A DNA stretch of 64,000 bases from Mariannaea sp. PMI_226 (lineage: Eukaryota; Ascomycota; Sordariomycetes; Hypocreales; Nectriaceae): assembly GCA_024336345.1 (NCBI GenBank), contig JANFOG010000005.1:2728001-2792000 (forward strand), read 5' to 3'. The notes under the pieces are model-generated. The model worked only from the letters and a program-made list of their open reading frames with translations, was not told the origin of the DNA and did no database searches. Shown one piece after another: positions 21,724 through 31,700 of the stretch (its first letter is position 1; every line of letters begins with the position of its first letter). Both the position numbers and the translations under genes were made by a program.

Positions 21724-22955
21724 TTAAATACATCTGTGTTTGTAATAAAATGTGTTGTCTAGATGCAGTGTAATGCTCCATTCCGTAACGTTCTTCAGTC
21801 GCTCTCGAAACGCAAGGACAAAGATAGCAGCTATTGTAATGTTTAGCAGCAGAGGAAACGGCAGCATTTCTGTGATCGACCCAGCTGAATCATCATAATC
21901 AACATCCAAGACAACGTTGCACGAAAAGGAGTACCTCGTTGAGTTCGGTACCCTGGAACCGAGCTTTTCTTTGAGAGCTGTGCAGTTTAACAGCCCTGAA
22001 TGATCCCAGACACGAAAATCCTCAGTTATCGTGGCGTTCCTTTTGAGAAACGAGTCGCTAAAAAGGAGTTCTCAGCTGCTAGTCGATATGGCGCCAGCGT
22101 CTACTGGGCTATTATTATGTCAGTTGGGTGAAACTCACAAGAAATTGTTTTGCACGCGGCCATCAAGATAGACATGACGCATGTGTCTCGGCCAATGCCA
22201 TATTTTCGAGCCATCATCATCGTACTCTCTAAAGTCCACACGGTCCATACGGAAACTTGTCTCGCCCCAATGTTCGGCCTCGGAAGGCAATACGACCATG
22301 GCAAAACCTTTAATGTAAGTACTGCTAAAGTAGATGGAGATGTCGGACGCATTGCCAAGGGGAAGAATAATTCGGTCGTTAGCCCTGACGTTCGCGATGC
22401 GGAGCTGGAGTGTCAAGACGAAAGCTGCTGGTGTTGGTAAAATTGGAGATATCCAAGTGAGTCAGGTTGGGAAGCGGTAGATAAATATCTCTTCAACGAC
22501 TTTGAGGCTTGGGAGCAGCAGTGTGCCAAGGTTATAGAGAGAGAGACCAATGTGACCTTTGACAGTTGCCAGTGTGGAGCTGGAGAGGTTGTAGAGCTTC
22601 TTTCTGGGGGTACCGCAAGTCATTCCGGGTTCCTCGTATGGAATATTGACGATATCCCCAAGCACAGTCTCTATACCATCTAGATTAATACTCTCATTGA
22701 GAACTAGGTCGATGTTTAGATTCCCGCCAATTGTCGGGCAAGCCTTGCGCAGTTTGTTGGCATCATCGACAAAGCCAATGTACTAGTCGTCGTTGCAATT
22801 AATATCGGTTGCTGCGGCTTCTGTAAGAGGTGATAATTGTGAGTGACCGAAGCAACTGAGTAACTTCCACACGGTTTCTCGGGATTTAGGAGATGATTCA
22901 CCATCTCTAAGGAAGCCAAGAGCGCCAAGAGAGGGATGCCGCAAGCGAGTCGCAT
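21724..22955 (-). pseudogene. Decayed Ecm33/receptor-L-domain-like cell-wall protein
   Basis: Read leftward, the region starts with a secretion-signal-like MRLACGIPLLALLASLE and keeps the logic of a receptor-L-domain/Ecm33-like protein: ACPTIGGNLNIDLVLNESIN, then LDGIETVLGDI, SSTLATVKGHIGLSLYNLG, LPNLTHLDISNF, LRIANVRANDRIILPLGNAS, and a C-terminal hydrophobic span LPFPLLLNITIAAIFVLAF. These pieces lie in different frames. I see an in-frame TAG at 22783-22785, a one-base shift near 22473, another near 22421, and a stop near 22065. Introns could explain some breaks (a GTGAGT..CCAG pair lies near 22135-22100), but not the two shifts inside the repeat core. It is therefore most likely inactive. 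The family assignment rests on the beta-helix-like pattern and is moderately sure. Confidence 0.55.
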
Positions 22956-23010
22956 AATGAATGAGATTTTTTTATATTAAGCTTACTTTTAGACATACGG
23001 GGGCCTACTA

Positions 23011-23465
23011 ATGGAAACTGTTGTTACTATCAAAGACTCAGGTCAATGGGTAGGTGACGTGGATGTTGTAAAAGCTTTGAGAAGCGACATGATCCGCCTG
23101 GTGCAACCAAAGCCTAACTGTGGCCACAAGCCTCACTCACTTCCTGCAAAGTCAATAATCTCTATTGAATGCTGGGACGAGCTGCGGGATTGCCCTGAAG
23201 AGATTGCAGTTGTCCGAGCGAGTGGGAACTGGGTGGCTCGACTAGCAGCAACTACTTACATCGCGCAAAAGATGGCACAGGGACAGTTGAGACCTCGTAA
23301 TATATATATATGTCCTACGAATACCTGTTGGTTATGTCTGGAGCTGCAAGATCTAACTAACATTTATATTTATTGAATAGAGATTGCGAATTGTGGCTTC
23401 TTGATGAGGCACCTCAACGGTCTGACATGGATGTGAGGAGAAACTTGAATCAGCCACATAAGTAA
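23011..23465 (+). CDS. Short hypothetical protein, structure uncertain
   Basis: A plus-strand frame from ATG 23011 to about 23298 contains a convincing coding-like stretch (SIECWDELRDCPEEIAVV, then RASGNWVARLAATTYIAQKM). It probably splices from a GTAATA donor at 23299 to an acceptor near 23383 and ends at TAA 23463-23465 after a CELWLLDEAPQ-like segment. Without the splice the frame ends at 23376. I do not recognise the family. The gene starts 55 bases from the end of the decayed gene on the other strand. Confidence 0.35.
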
Positions 23466-23720
23466 GGCGACCAGTACCCTCATATGCTCTCTGTCTGTGA
23501 TTGGTGAGTGACCCAAACCATGATCTTTACCTCTTTAGGATATGTGTTAGTAGAAATGTGGTAACTACTGCAGCGATTTCTCTCGTCCTTGTAATTTAAG
23601 TGTAAAGAAAAGTAATATGTACATATCTGGCACTTGTCAACCTTTCTCCCCCACCTCCACTCGCGATGCTTTAGATGGCGGTGACAACTCCACCAAAACC
23701 TCAACGCAATTCAATGCACC

Positions 23721-24663
23721 ATGCAACAGCAGCAATTTATCCTGGATCATTCAGATAAAGAGCGCATTATTCAACGCGCAAAAGCCACGCCCATTCCGCC
23801 TCAGCAAGTAAGAGCAGAGGCTCGGGCCTTTCTCAACAGATTGTGCAAAATCCACACGTGGAAGTACGACATCGACCAAGACGCCGCTATTGACAGGGCC
23901 ACACTAAGACATGTCAACCCAGATGAAAAGGGCAAACTGGGCCCACAAGGCGTCCTGCAACGGTTAGCTACGCAAATCTCCGAAGAGAAATACCCGGACA
24001 GCTATCCTCTGGATAAATTGGTCCTCCTTGGTGGTTGTGTCGTTGCGAAGCGATGTGAGAAAAGTATCGATACTGTCGGGATCCTGCAAATTTGCTTCTC
24101 TGGAGGCAGCCGTAGTATTGCAGGCAAGACTGCAAGCATGCAACGGCTAAATTTACTCCTGTATATAATGGAGAAATATATGGGCACATGTGCTTATGAG
24201 ATTCCACTGCGCCGTAAGTACCTTATAAGATGGAAACCTATAATAAAACTACTAGAGTATGAATTCTCACTTGCTGGGGGGGTGGCAGATGACATATCCA
24301 CAACGAGAGTGTATAGCCGAGCCCATTTTGATATGTTTATTGAGATGCTATTCAAAGAGGAAGACACTACGAAGCCATATATACCAATCATGGGTAATAA
24401 CCCCCAGAGCCCGAACTACGAACGCCTGAAACCTCACAATCTCATTGCAGACTTATTCGCTGGAGAATTCACGTAGGTGTAATTACTACTGATTGGTCTG
24501 TTTTTTTTTTCTCACTGACTGATTTAGTGAAAGGAAGATAGAGAACTGTCTTAAAGTAACCTTCTCTAAGGCCATAATGGAGTTGGCTGAAAAAGCTGCC
24601 AGCGCATCGAAGGGGAGGGAGGTTGTGGTAACAGAGAAGGTGTTTTACCATCAAGGAATCTAG
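23721..24663 (+). CDS. Conserved-looking hypothetical protein, 295 residues
   Basis: Exons 23721-24472 and 24528-24663 join in phase 2 across a 55-base intron (GTAGGT..TTTAG); without it a TAG stops the frame at once. The product is soluble, mixed helix/strand with no signal peptide or membrane span. Visible segments include VRAEARAFLNRLCKIHTWKY, YPLDKLVLLGGCVVAKRCEK and RAHFDMFIEMLFKEED. The C-terminus is Lys/Glu-rich and helical (KAIMELAEKAASASKGREVV). I do not recognise a family or active site. Its stop codon lies three bases from the stop codon of the converging gene, so the two transcripts must overlap. Confidence 0.6.
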
Positions 24664-24666
24664 GTT

Positions 24667-25323
24667 CTAACCCCGTTCGATTAAAAAGACCATAATAAGG
24701 ACTCTGATTTCTCCACTAATAGGAGCTAAACTTGACTCTGTAAAGAATAGCACTTTGGTTGAATCCCACTTTAAAATAACGTCTTTATCACCATCCTCAT
24801 CTTTATAGCTCAGCTTGACATCTGTAGGTCGGTTGCCCAGGTGAATGGCAATCGCAAGAAAGCCTTCTGCTGCACGGATCCTATAGTTGGTGCCAATCCG
24901 TATAGCTCTAGGAACTCTCTGTCGGCTTTTCCAATCTGGTGCGCGTCTTCCAAGAAGTTCAAGAGCCGAATTGAGTAATGCATCCTTGTAATTAATAAGT
25001 CATGGGCAGCAGTAGAGTAGTACCTAGTTTGACATCCATACCTGTTGGACAAGGTTGTCAATACTGAGGCGACAGGCATCTGTCATTTGATAACCGTAAT
25101 ATCCATCTCGGACCTCGATAGGAGCAAGGGCCACTATATCTGCAATCGCTCGCTGGAGGAGTTCCGAATCAACCATCCATGATAGCAAGGCGCAGACAGG
25201 CCGGGATGCGGGTCTCTGGTTTTGTGGCTGGATATCCCGCTCAGTGTTCACATTTGATGAGTCTCCGGTATCATCGAAAACTGACATTTGCAACGAATTG
25301 ATAGGTTTCGGATTTTGGCTCAT
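24667..25323 (-). CDS. Hypothetical protein, 199 residues
   Basis: Exons 25323-25042 and 24984-24667 join in phase 0 across a 57-base intron (GTATGG..ACAAG). The N-terminal 35 residues are polar and disordered; a helical region follows (CALLSWMVDSELLQRAIADI, DACRLSIDNLVQQ, DALLNSALELLGRRAPDWKS), and then a strand-rich C-terminus (IAIHLGNRPTDVKLSYKDED). No catalytic motif or membrane span is seen and I do not recognise the family. It converges tail to tail with the 295-residue gene and both lie in AT-richer DNA, so they may be an accessory pair, though nothing in the sequence shows a joint role. Confidence 0.55.
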
Positions 25324-26003
25324 TGCCTATTAATGCACAGAACGGGACGCGTTGTACGCCATTCTGGCATCGGGGGCTGAGGTCGGCTAAGCATCAATGC
25401 CTTAGGCTGCAGTGATGGCTGGCGATTGAGACGTGGTAGAGGACACTGAAGAAGTTTGCTCAGTGGCTAGAGTAAAAGATTTGAAAGGTCATTTAGAGGA
25501 CAGAAGGTTGTGGAATTCTGTCTGTATGGGTTACTGCCATTTATTATTTCGATTTTGACGAAGGTCCCTTTCCATCGACAAAAAGAGGGTGGAGAGGTCG
25601 CTGAGGTGAGCAACTGAAGACATTTACAAGATCTCCTCGGCTCTGATTTTACTGAAAATATATGCCAGGCAAGGAGAACGGGTCAGGAGATTATCAGAAA
25701 GGATTCACGGAGTATTTCAATGGGAGATTGAGGATTCTTGATATGACAGCAAAGGATCTCGGGCTATTGCTCTAAAAGAAGAGACCGGCTGGCGAATATG
25801 GCTACCAATCAACTACCTTATTAGTCGGTGAATTGTTCCAGAGCATTCGGGAACAACAGTCACATGGAGCGTAAGGGTTGTTGGCCAGGGTGAAATATAT
25901 AGTACATAGTATGTCCTCATTTTTCGGCCTTGGTTGGTTTCGTCTTTTATTGTGTTGCGTCCTCCCTTGACACTCTTAAGTCCATTATGCTCGCCTCCCA
26001 AGC
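25324..26003. other. Intergenic, promoter side of the 199-residue gene
   Basis: About 680 bases with no supportable gene; holds the presumed promoter of the leftward gene and ends at 5S copy D. Confidence 0.5.
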
Positions 26004-26122
26004 ACATACGACCATAGCTCTTAGAAAATACTGGATCCCGTCTGCTCTCCGTACGTCAAGCTAAGAAGCGGTGGACTAGTACTCGGGTCGGTGACGACCG
26101 GGGAATCCCTACTGTTGTATGT
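26004..26122 (+). rRNA. 5S ribosomal RNA gene, copy D
   Basis: Full 119-base 5S sequence with intact control region. Helix II is CTCTTAG/CTAAGAAG and helix IV is CTC/GGG. It differs from the rest at GTGGACTAG and at CCCTACTG. Unlike the other copies it has no T-run at its 3' end: the sequence goes on as GTACTCTCTA and the first T6 comes about 11 bases later, so termination may be delayed or weak. Confidence 0.88.
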
Positions 26123-26237
26123 ACTCTCTATTTTTTGGTATTGCCCCATACTTTTTTGGCCTTGATTTGGGTGGTCTTTTGTTATATTTTGTGTCTTTGT
26201 CTGCTGGTTATAAGCCCATTGTGCTGACATCCCAAAT

Positions 26238-26356
26238 ACATACGACCATAGCTCTTAGAGAACACTGGATCCCGTCTGCTCTCCGTACGTTAAGCTGAGA
26301 AGCGGCAGACTAGTAGTTGGGTCGGTGACGACCAGCGAATCCCTGCTGTTGTATGT
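26238..26356 (+). rRNA. 5S ribosomal RNA gene, copy E
   Basis: Full 119-base 5S sequence, 115 bases after copy D on the same strand, with a long T-run terminator. Helix II is CTCTTAG/CTGAGAAG, which has a U-G wobble where other copies have C-G or U-A; helix IV is the GTT/AGC form of copy A. Confidence 0.93.
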
Positions 26357-28792
26357 TTTTTTTTCTTAATTATTATGATTAGTTTTGGTCCTCAGATATA
26401 TCCATCTATCCATTCCTTTACCTCTTGACCCTTGTCTTGAGAAATGGGGTGTCATGTTTTGTTACTTCTCTAGGTTCCTTAACATAATCCATCCGATGCT
26501 GCATCTTCCCCCAACAACTCTACGTTGTCAGCCTCTAGTTCAGTCTCCAATCACACCTTTCAAAGAAGAGGATACTGAGGACAGCGGCAAAATCCACCTA
26601 CAAACCATGAGAATGACAACCAATATGCACATACAGAACGCTAAAACTTGAATGCGTGACAATTTTCCTCTCTCTCGGCAAAGCGGAACCCCAGGAGTAA
26701 TCACGAGTAATTCGGACTGTCAAAAAGTGATTTTCAGCCTCAGTGACGACTTGGAGACCTGGCAGTGAGCCCAATTAATTAATGCCTCGTCTGGTCATCG
26801 ATCTAGGAGTTTCCATTTGATTCAATTGCGTTCTTGGTTGGTTGCGTCATTCTCTTGCGTCTGGTTTAGGGGCCACGATGACTAGAATGTGCGTAGTAAA
26901 TAGTTGTGGACAAAGGCATTGGGTCAGGGTCTGCAATAATATTATGCAGAGCTTAGGAGCGGGGCCTTGCACCCTGCATTGCACTTGTCCGTCCGTGCAG
27001 GGCGACGAATAAACGTACAATTGGGCTCCATGTAAGAAATTTCACTCATACTAGGTGCCCAAGTTCAAAACACATTCAGGGTGTACTTGCAAACCATTGC
27101 TCCGCATTACACAATCATCGAGCGAAACTTATGACGACGCACTGTCAATACCGAGACTCTTGATGGATACAAGCAGTTCTCCGCCCATCCTTATTAACCT
27201 GAGCGCAGACGCATTAATAAATACTACCTAGCTATGCCTCTTTCTGGTTCGGCGAGCTGAAGGCGTCGGTGAAGATGCCTACGGCACCGTCAAAAACGAG
27301 ATACAGGGCTGGAGTGAAATACCCGTGATGCCCAACATCCCCATTGAATAGCTTTTGAATACCAGCCCTGGGATAGTATAGTAGGATGCGAAGAGGAGAG
27401 TAGGGTTGTAAAAGGAATGATAGTCTATCATGCGCTATTTGGGGATTTCTCTCGGCGATCAACAACCTTGGAACACCACGGCAAGGTTCTTCAGAGATTG
27501 TTCCAAGAAATGAATGGCAATTTCCTTTAACGGTCACTGTGGCAAGCATCTGCTGAGTTGTTTCCTCTTGGCAACTCCTCCTGACAACCCTCATACCCTC
27601 CTCCCTAGCCGTCAAAGGGTTTCGACTGGCTGGCTGAGGTGCTTTCCAGCTGTTAACTGGGTATCCCGAGTAGACGCGGCGAGCGCTCTTTAACCGCTCG
27701 CCAAGTTGAACTATTACAATGAATGCATATATTCCTGGCGAATCATCATTCCACAATACTCGACGTAGATCTCTTTCCTGTCGTCGTGTGTCATTCTAAT
27801 GATCTATCTGTATGCGGTCTTATATTGCTTTTTTCGCCCCCAATGATACCCTAGCATATGCGCGCAAAGAGTCGCTAGTCAGACGTTACCCACCACCAGG
27901 TTTGTCCATGGCCGTGTTCCTCCATCCCCCTCAGCTTGATTCAGATTAGGACGACTATGTTTTGACAGCTGAGAAGGTAAGCTCTGCATTTCAGCCAGCC
28001 ACTTTCATCTGAAATTGGACCACAACTGGGTATCAGTCGGCGAGACACGTCATTATGCAGGGATTTATTGCCTGGCTGCGGCAGAGGTCGCAGTTGTTCT
28101 TTGCTTGACTTGCTTGACTTGCTTTTCTAGCACAAAAGAAGAACAAACAGGTTACCCGTTCGTGTTTCTCTCTCCCTTCCCCCCCTCTTCCGCTCGCGGG
28201 GGTGCTTCTGCATTTGGAGCACGGCTGGCTTTTGAAATAGGTATCCATAGAGGATATTTCGTCTGAGAAGAGTTCTCATGGTTTGCAGGAACTATTGGTT
28301 GCCGTACCAAATTTTAAGAACGGTCAATTAGACTATATAGTTGATTGAAATGGCGCGTGCAGTTCGTTGGAAGTGGTTCGTCAATTTCAATGATCGTTTC
28401 TCCCTCCATCAAGGATTTCGATGTAGACTTGACCCCTCTGTTGTCCTAGAGTTCAGACATGTAGTTCCAAGGAGCCATTCAGAACTTGTAAGTCAACGTG
28501 CCAGGAGAACCTGGTCACTCAGTCAGCCCAATGGAGAAACAGGGTGTCAGCTCTCAACCGATCGCAATTGTGTCTGTATGTACCCTGCCGAATCAGGAGC
28601 TTCCGACAACCATCCAGGTGGATAGAAAGAATGGAACAAAAATAGTGATATAAGATCTGTAATGCTCGCCCCTTGATGCTTCGTCTCTTCCCCAATCCTC
28701 CTCATCCAGGCTATTCCTGCTATCTACATTTACTATTCCTATTCTACATTTACCTGTCAGGGTTGTGTTCTTCAAAATTCCCCCCACCAGCC
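26357..28792. other. Gene-poor stretch upstream of the giant protein gene
   Basis: About 2.4 kb. The only coding-like piece is the minus-strand frame near 27232-27790, listed separately. The plus-strand frames near 28015 and 28341 have no recognisable features. The last 150 bases before 28793 are C/T-rich with a good start context and are the likely leader of the giant gene. Confidence 0.45.
27232..27790 (-). CDS. Possible gene piece or relic, unknown
   Basis: A minus-strand frame open for about 186 codons, with no ATG at its head and a stop just upstream at about 27795. It reads like coding sequence (RDLRRVLWNDDSPGIYAFIV, GERLKSARRVYSGYPV). An acceptor-like CAG near 27780 suggests it could be the last exon of a spliced gene, but I could not find a convincing first exon. 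It may equally be a truncated relic. Family not recognised. Confidence 0.3.
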
Positions 28793-31700
28793 ATGGACAT
28801 CAAGACGTCAAAGCTCTCGGGCTCGGGTTGTGACTTCGTTGTGGCCACCACCCAGGCAAGCATCAACTCAAATATGCTTGAATACTTGGGGGAGGGGACC
28901 CAGCCAATCCAATACATCTTCATCCTCTACGACAACAATCTGAACCCCACTGTTCAGGTCAACCTGGAACAGATACAGCAAATGACTGGGGTCAACCCAT
29001 TCGACATCCCGGAAGGCACGCAGTCTTCTGACCCTCGGCTTCAAGCTCTGAACGATGCCATGTTCTACGTGGGTATCAAAGTACAAATGGGGCTTCCACA
29101 AGGCGTCGACCCCAAGCAACTGCCGCCAGTTGTTAAGCTGGAGAGCGCCGACCGGGTCCAATTCAACTTGTTTTGCTCGCAAGCTACCGTCGTCCAACTC
29201 AAAACTGTAGGACGACGCTCCGCTTGGAGTGTTTATAATCAGCCTACCAGCTCGATTGACAATCTTTGGACCATCCACACCACTGTCAACCTTGTTGTTG
29301 CAGATCTTGATAAAAACCTTGACGGATCCACCTACCTCAAGAATAATCCACAAATCAAGCAGCAACTGAAAGATTCCTTACTCAACCTATCTGGTACTGC
29401 TTTCAGTCTCCAACAACTACTATTTGATTTAGATAGCGCCATCCTAGAGGATGGAACCGGCTTCCAAGGCGTGAAAGACCCTGAGGTACAGAATCTACTG
29501 AACAGCTTCTTCCTTCTTTTGCACAAGAAGACCGCTTCAGAGCATGGCTTGCCTCTTGTCGCCGTTACGGCCGTCTCTCATGAGCCAGATCCCTCGTCAC
29601 TGCATATGACGGGGTTCGAGCGGACGGTGACCAAGGTGGATGCAAATGACGGTGCCGCGACGACCTTGAATTACCTATGCGCGATCAACAACCACCAGGT
29701 CCCATCTCGGTATACGCATTTTGACTGGAACTGGATGCGTCCGGAGGACGTCAATCAGGAAAGCGGAGTGATTTCCATCAGCCGTGACATCTTGGTCAAG
29801 CATATTGCCGACAAGCTGCAGATTGCCTGCGCAGCATCATGTTATAAGCCTGTCATCGGCAGCGACTCTCGCGTAATCATGGTACCTGGACAGACTCCTC
29901 CGGCCAAATTGTCGCCAACAGGCTCCAAAGTTATCAATTTTTATAGTGACTTGAGGGATAGGGGTTCGATGGCGACCAAGTATTGGGATGGGAGGCCTCG
30001 GACCATGATGGTCATAGCGTGCTCACAATACTCCTGTGACGTCTCTTTCTCGGGTAAGAGTATCTTGGTGGAACAGACGCTTGAAGTATGGGCTTGTTAT
30101 AACCCTGATGCAAACGATTGTGGAGCAACAACTTCACCAGTGCATTGTGGCCGGTCTGATGAATATGAGATGTCGGCCGATCAGAACGGGTCTCTACAAC
30201 TGACTCTGAAAAATTCCAGCACCTGGGATAAAGCGGACCATCGTTCAGCAGCTCCCTCGAAGGACGGCGATTATGACTCGTTTCGTATCCTGAATCAAAT
30301 ATTCCGGGATCAGATCTCTGCCCTATGTGAGGGCAACATGCATGGATTCCAAATTGGGCAGCTCGAGAGTTTTGTCTTTCCTGGTGCCAAAACCTTTACA
30401 TATAAGGATCCATTCTTCTCTGACAACCAGGACCTGATCTGCGAGATCACTTATGTCGACCCCGTCAAGGTTAGCCCATCCCAGGAACCGCAGCCTCAAC
30501 CTGCGGCCCCTCAGCCGGCGACCCAGGCTGATACTGAGGGACCCCCTTCTTCAACTCCCACAGGGAACGTTGGAAAGCTAACTGGCTCCTCAGAACTGAT
30601 GCGGAACTACCTCCAGGGAGAGATCATCTCCCCAGCGGGTAAATTCGAGGCGCTGCAGAGATGCGATGGCCACACCCTTCTCTTCGCCATTGATTCCTCG
30701 GGGATTTTCCATGTCATTGAGGAGCAGACCGGGACTTCACATACGGGATGGCAAGTGCATGACCTCTCGACCGCCGCCATTCAGGCCTTATTCCCCGGGC
30801 AGGATGCCACTATTCGCTCCTTCGATGTCGCCGAGAACGCCGCGGACGGCACCATCGGGCTGATGATGACCCTCCAGCTGAACGGAAATGACCATCTCGT
30901 CGTATCACTCGGTAACCCGAGCGGTGATACCCATTGGATGGCAGATCCGGCCTGGACTCTCGTTCCCTTTGACTCAGTCGACGAGCAACCACAGAAGATT
31001 GTGATCGCTAACACACTCTTTGCCGAGACCGTGAATCGCTCCCAGTATCTAGTTGTTGATATTGACCGACCCGACAACAACACGACTGGCCTGAGCATCA
31101 CCCGTTACCACATTGACATGGCTCGATCGGCAGGTTGCTATTGGGTGAAACACGATACCACTGTCGACATCGCAGCCGGTCAATACCAGAGTGTTGTCGG
31201 TAGGATCAGTGGGAAGCCTGGCGATGGCATATACACAGCTGGGTCCACGGGAGGGGCACCACAACTAATATATGAGCCCATTATCAACTACTATGGCAAT
31301 GGTCCAGTATCGCCGCGTCGGTTACGGCTGCCAGGCGGTGCGATTCCTTCGGCGATTACTACCGCCCGTCGTCCAGACGGATCTACTGACCTCTATGCCC
31401 TTGGTAACTCAACTTTGTATCTCTTCCCTTCTGATGCTCAGAATGAGGATACTGAGCCACTAGCGGTCTTCAATGGTGATGTCCTGGCCGGAAGTGAAAC
31501 GCTGAGAGCCATGACCCATGACGGTGTGACTACTGTTTGGGGGAGGAATAGCAGCGACCAAGTGTATTATCTCGCATGCGCAACAAGTCGTTTGTCTGAG
31601 CCAAGCGCCTGGAGCACTCCAATCCCAATCCTCTCTCAAGTCGAGCGGATATCAGCCTATGTGAACCGCGCCGATGGCGGTAACACTATATTCGCTTCTG

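Noticed and set aside
28673..28792. Upstream in-frame ATG giving the giant protein a 40-residue hydrophobic N-terminus that could be read as a signal peptide
   Set aside because: The ATG at 28793 has a much better start context, and the extra residues read like a C/T-rich leader. It is kept only as an alternative, since a signal sequence would change the predicted location.
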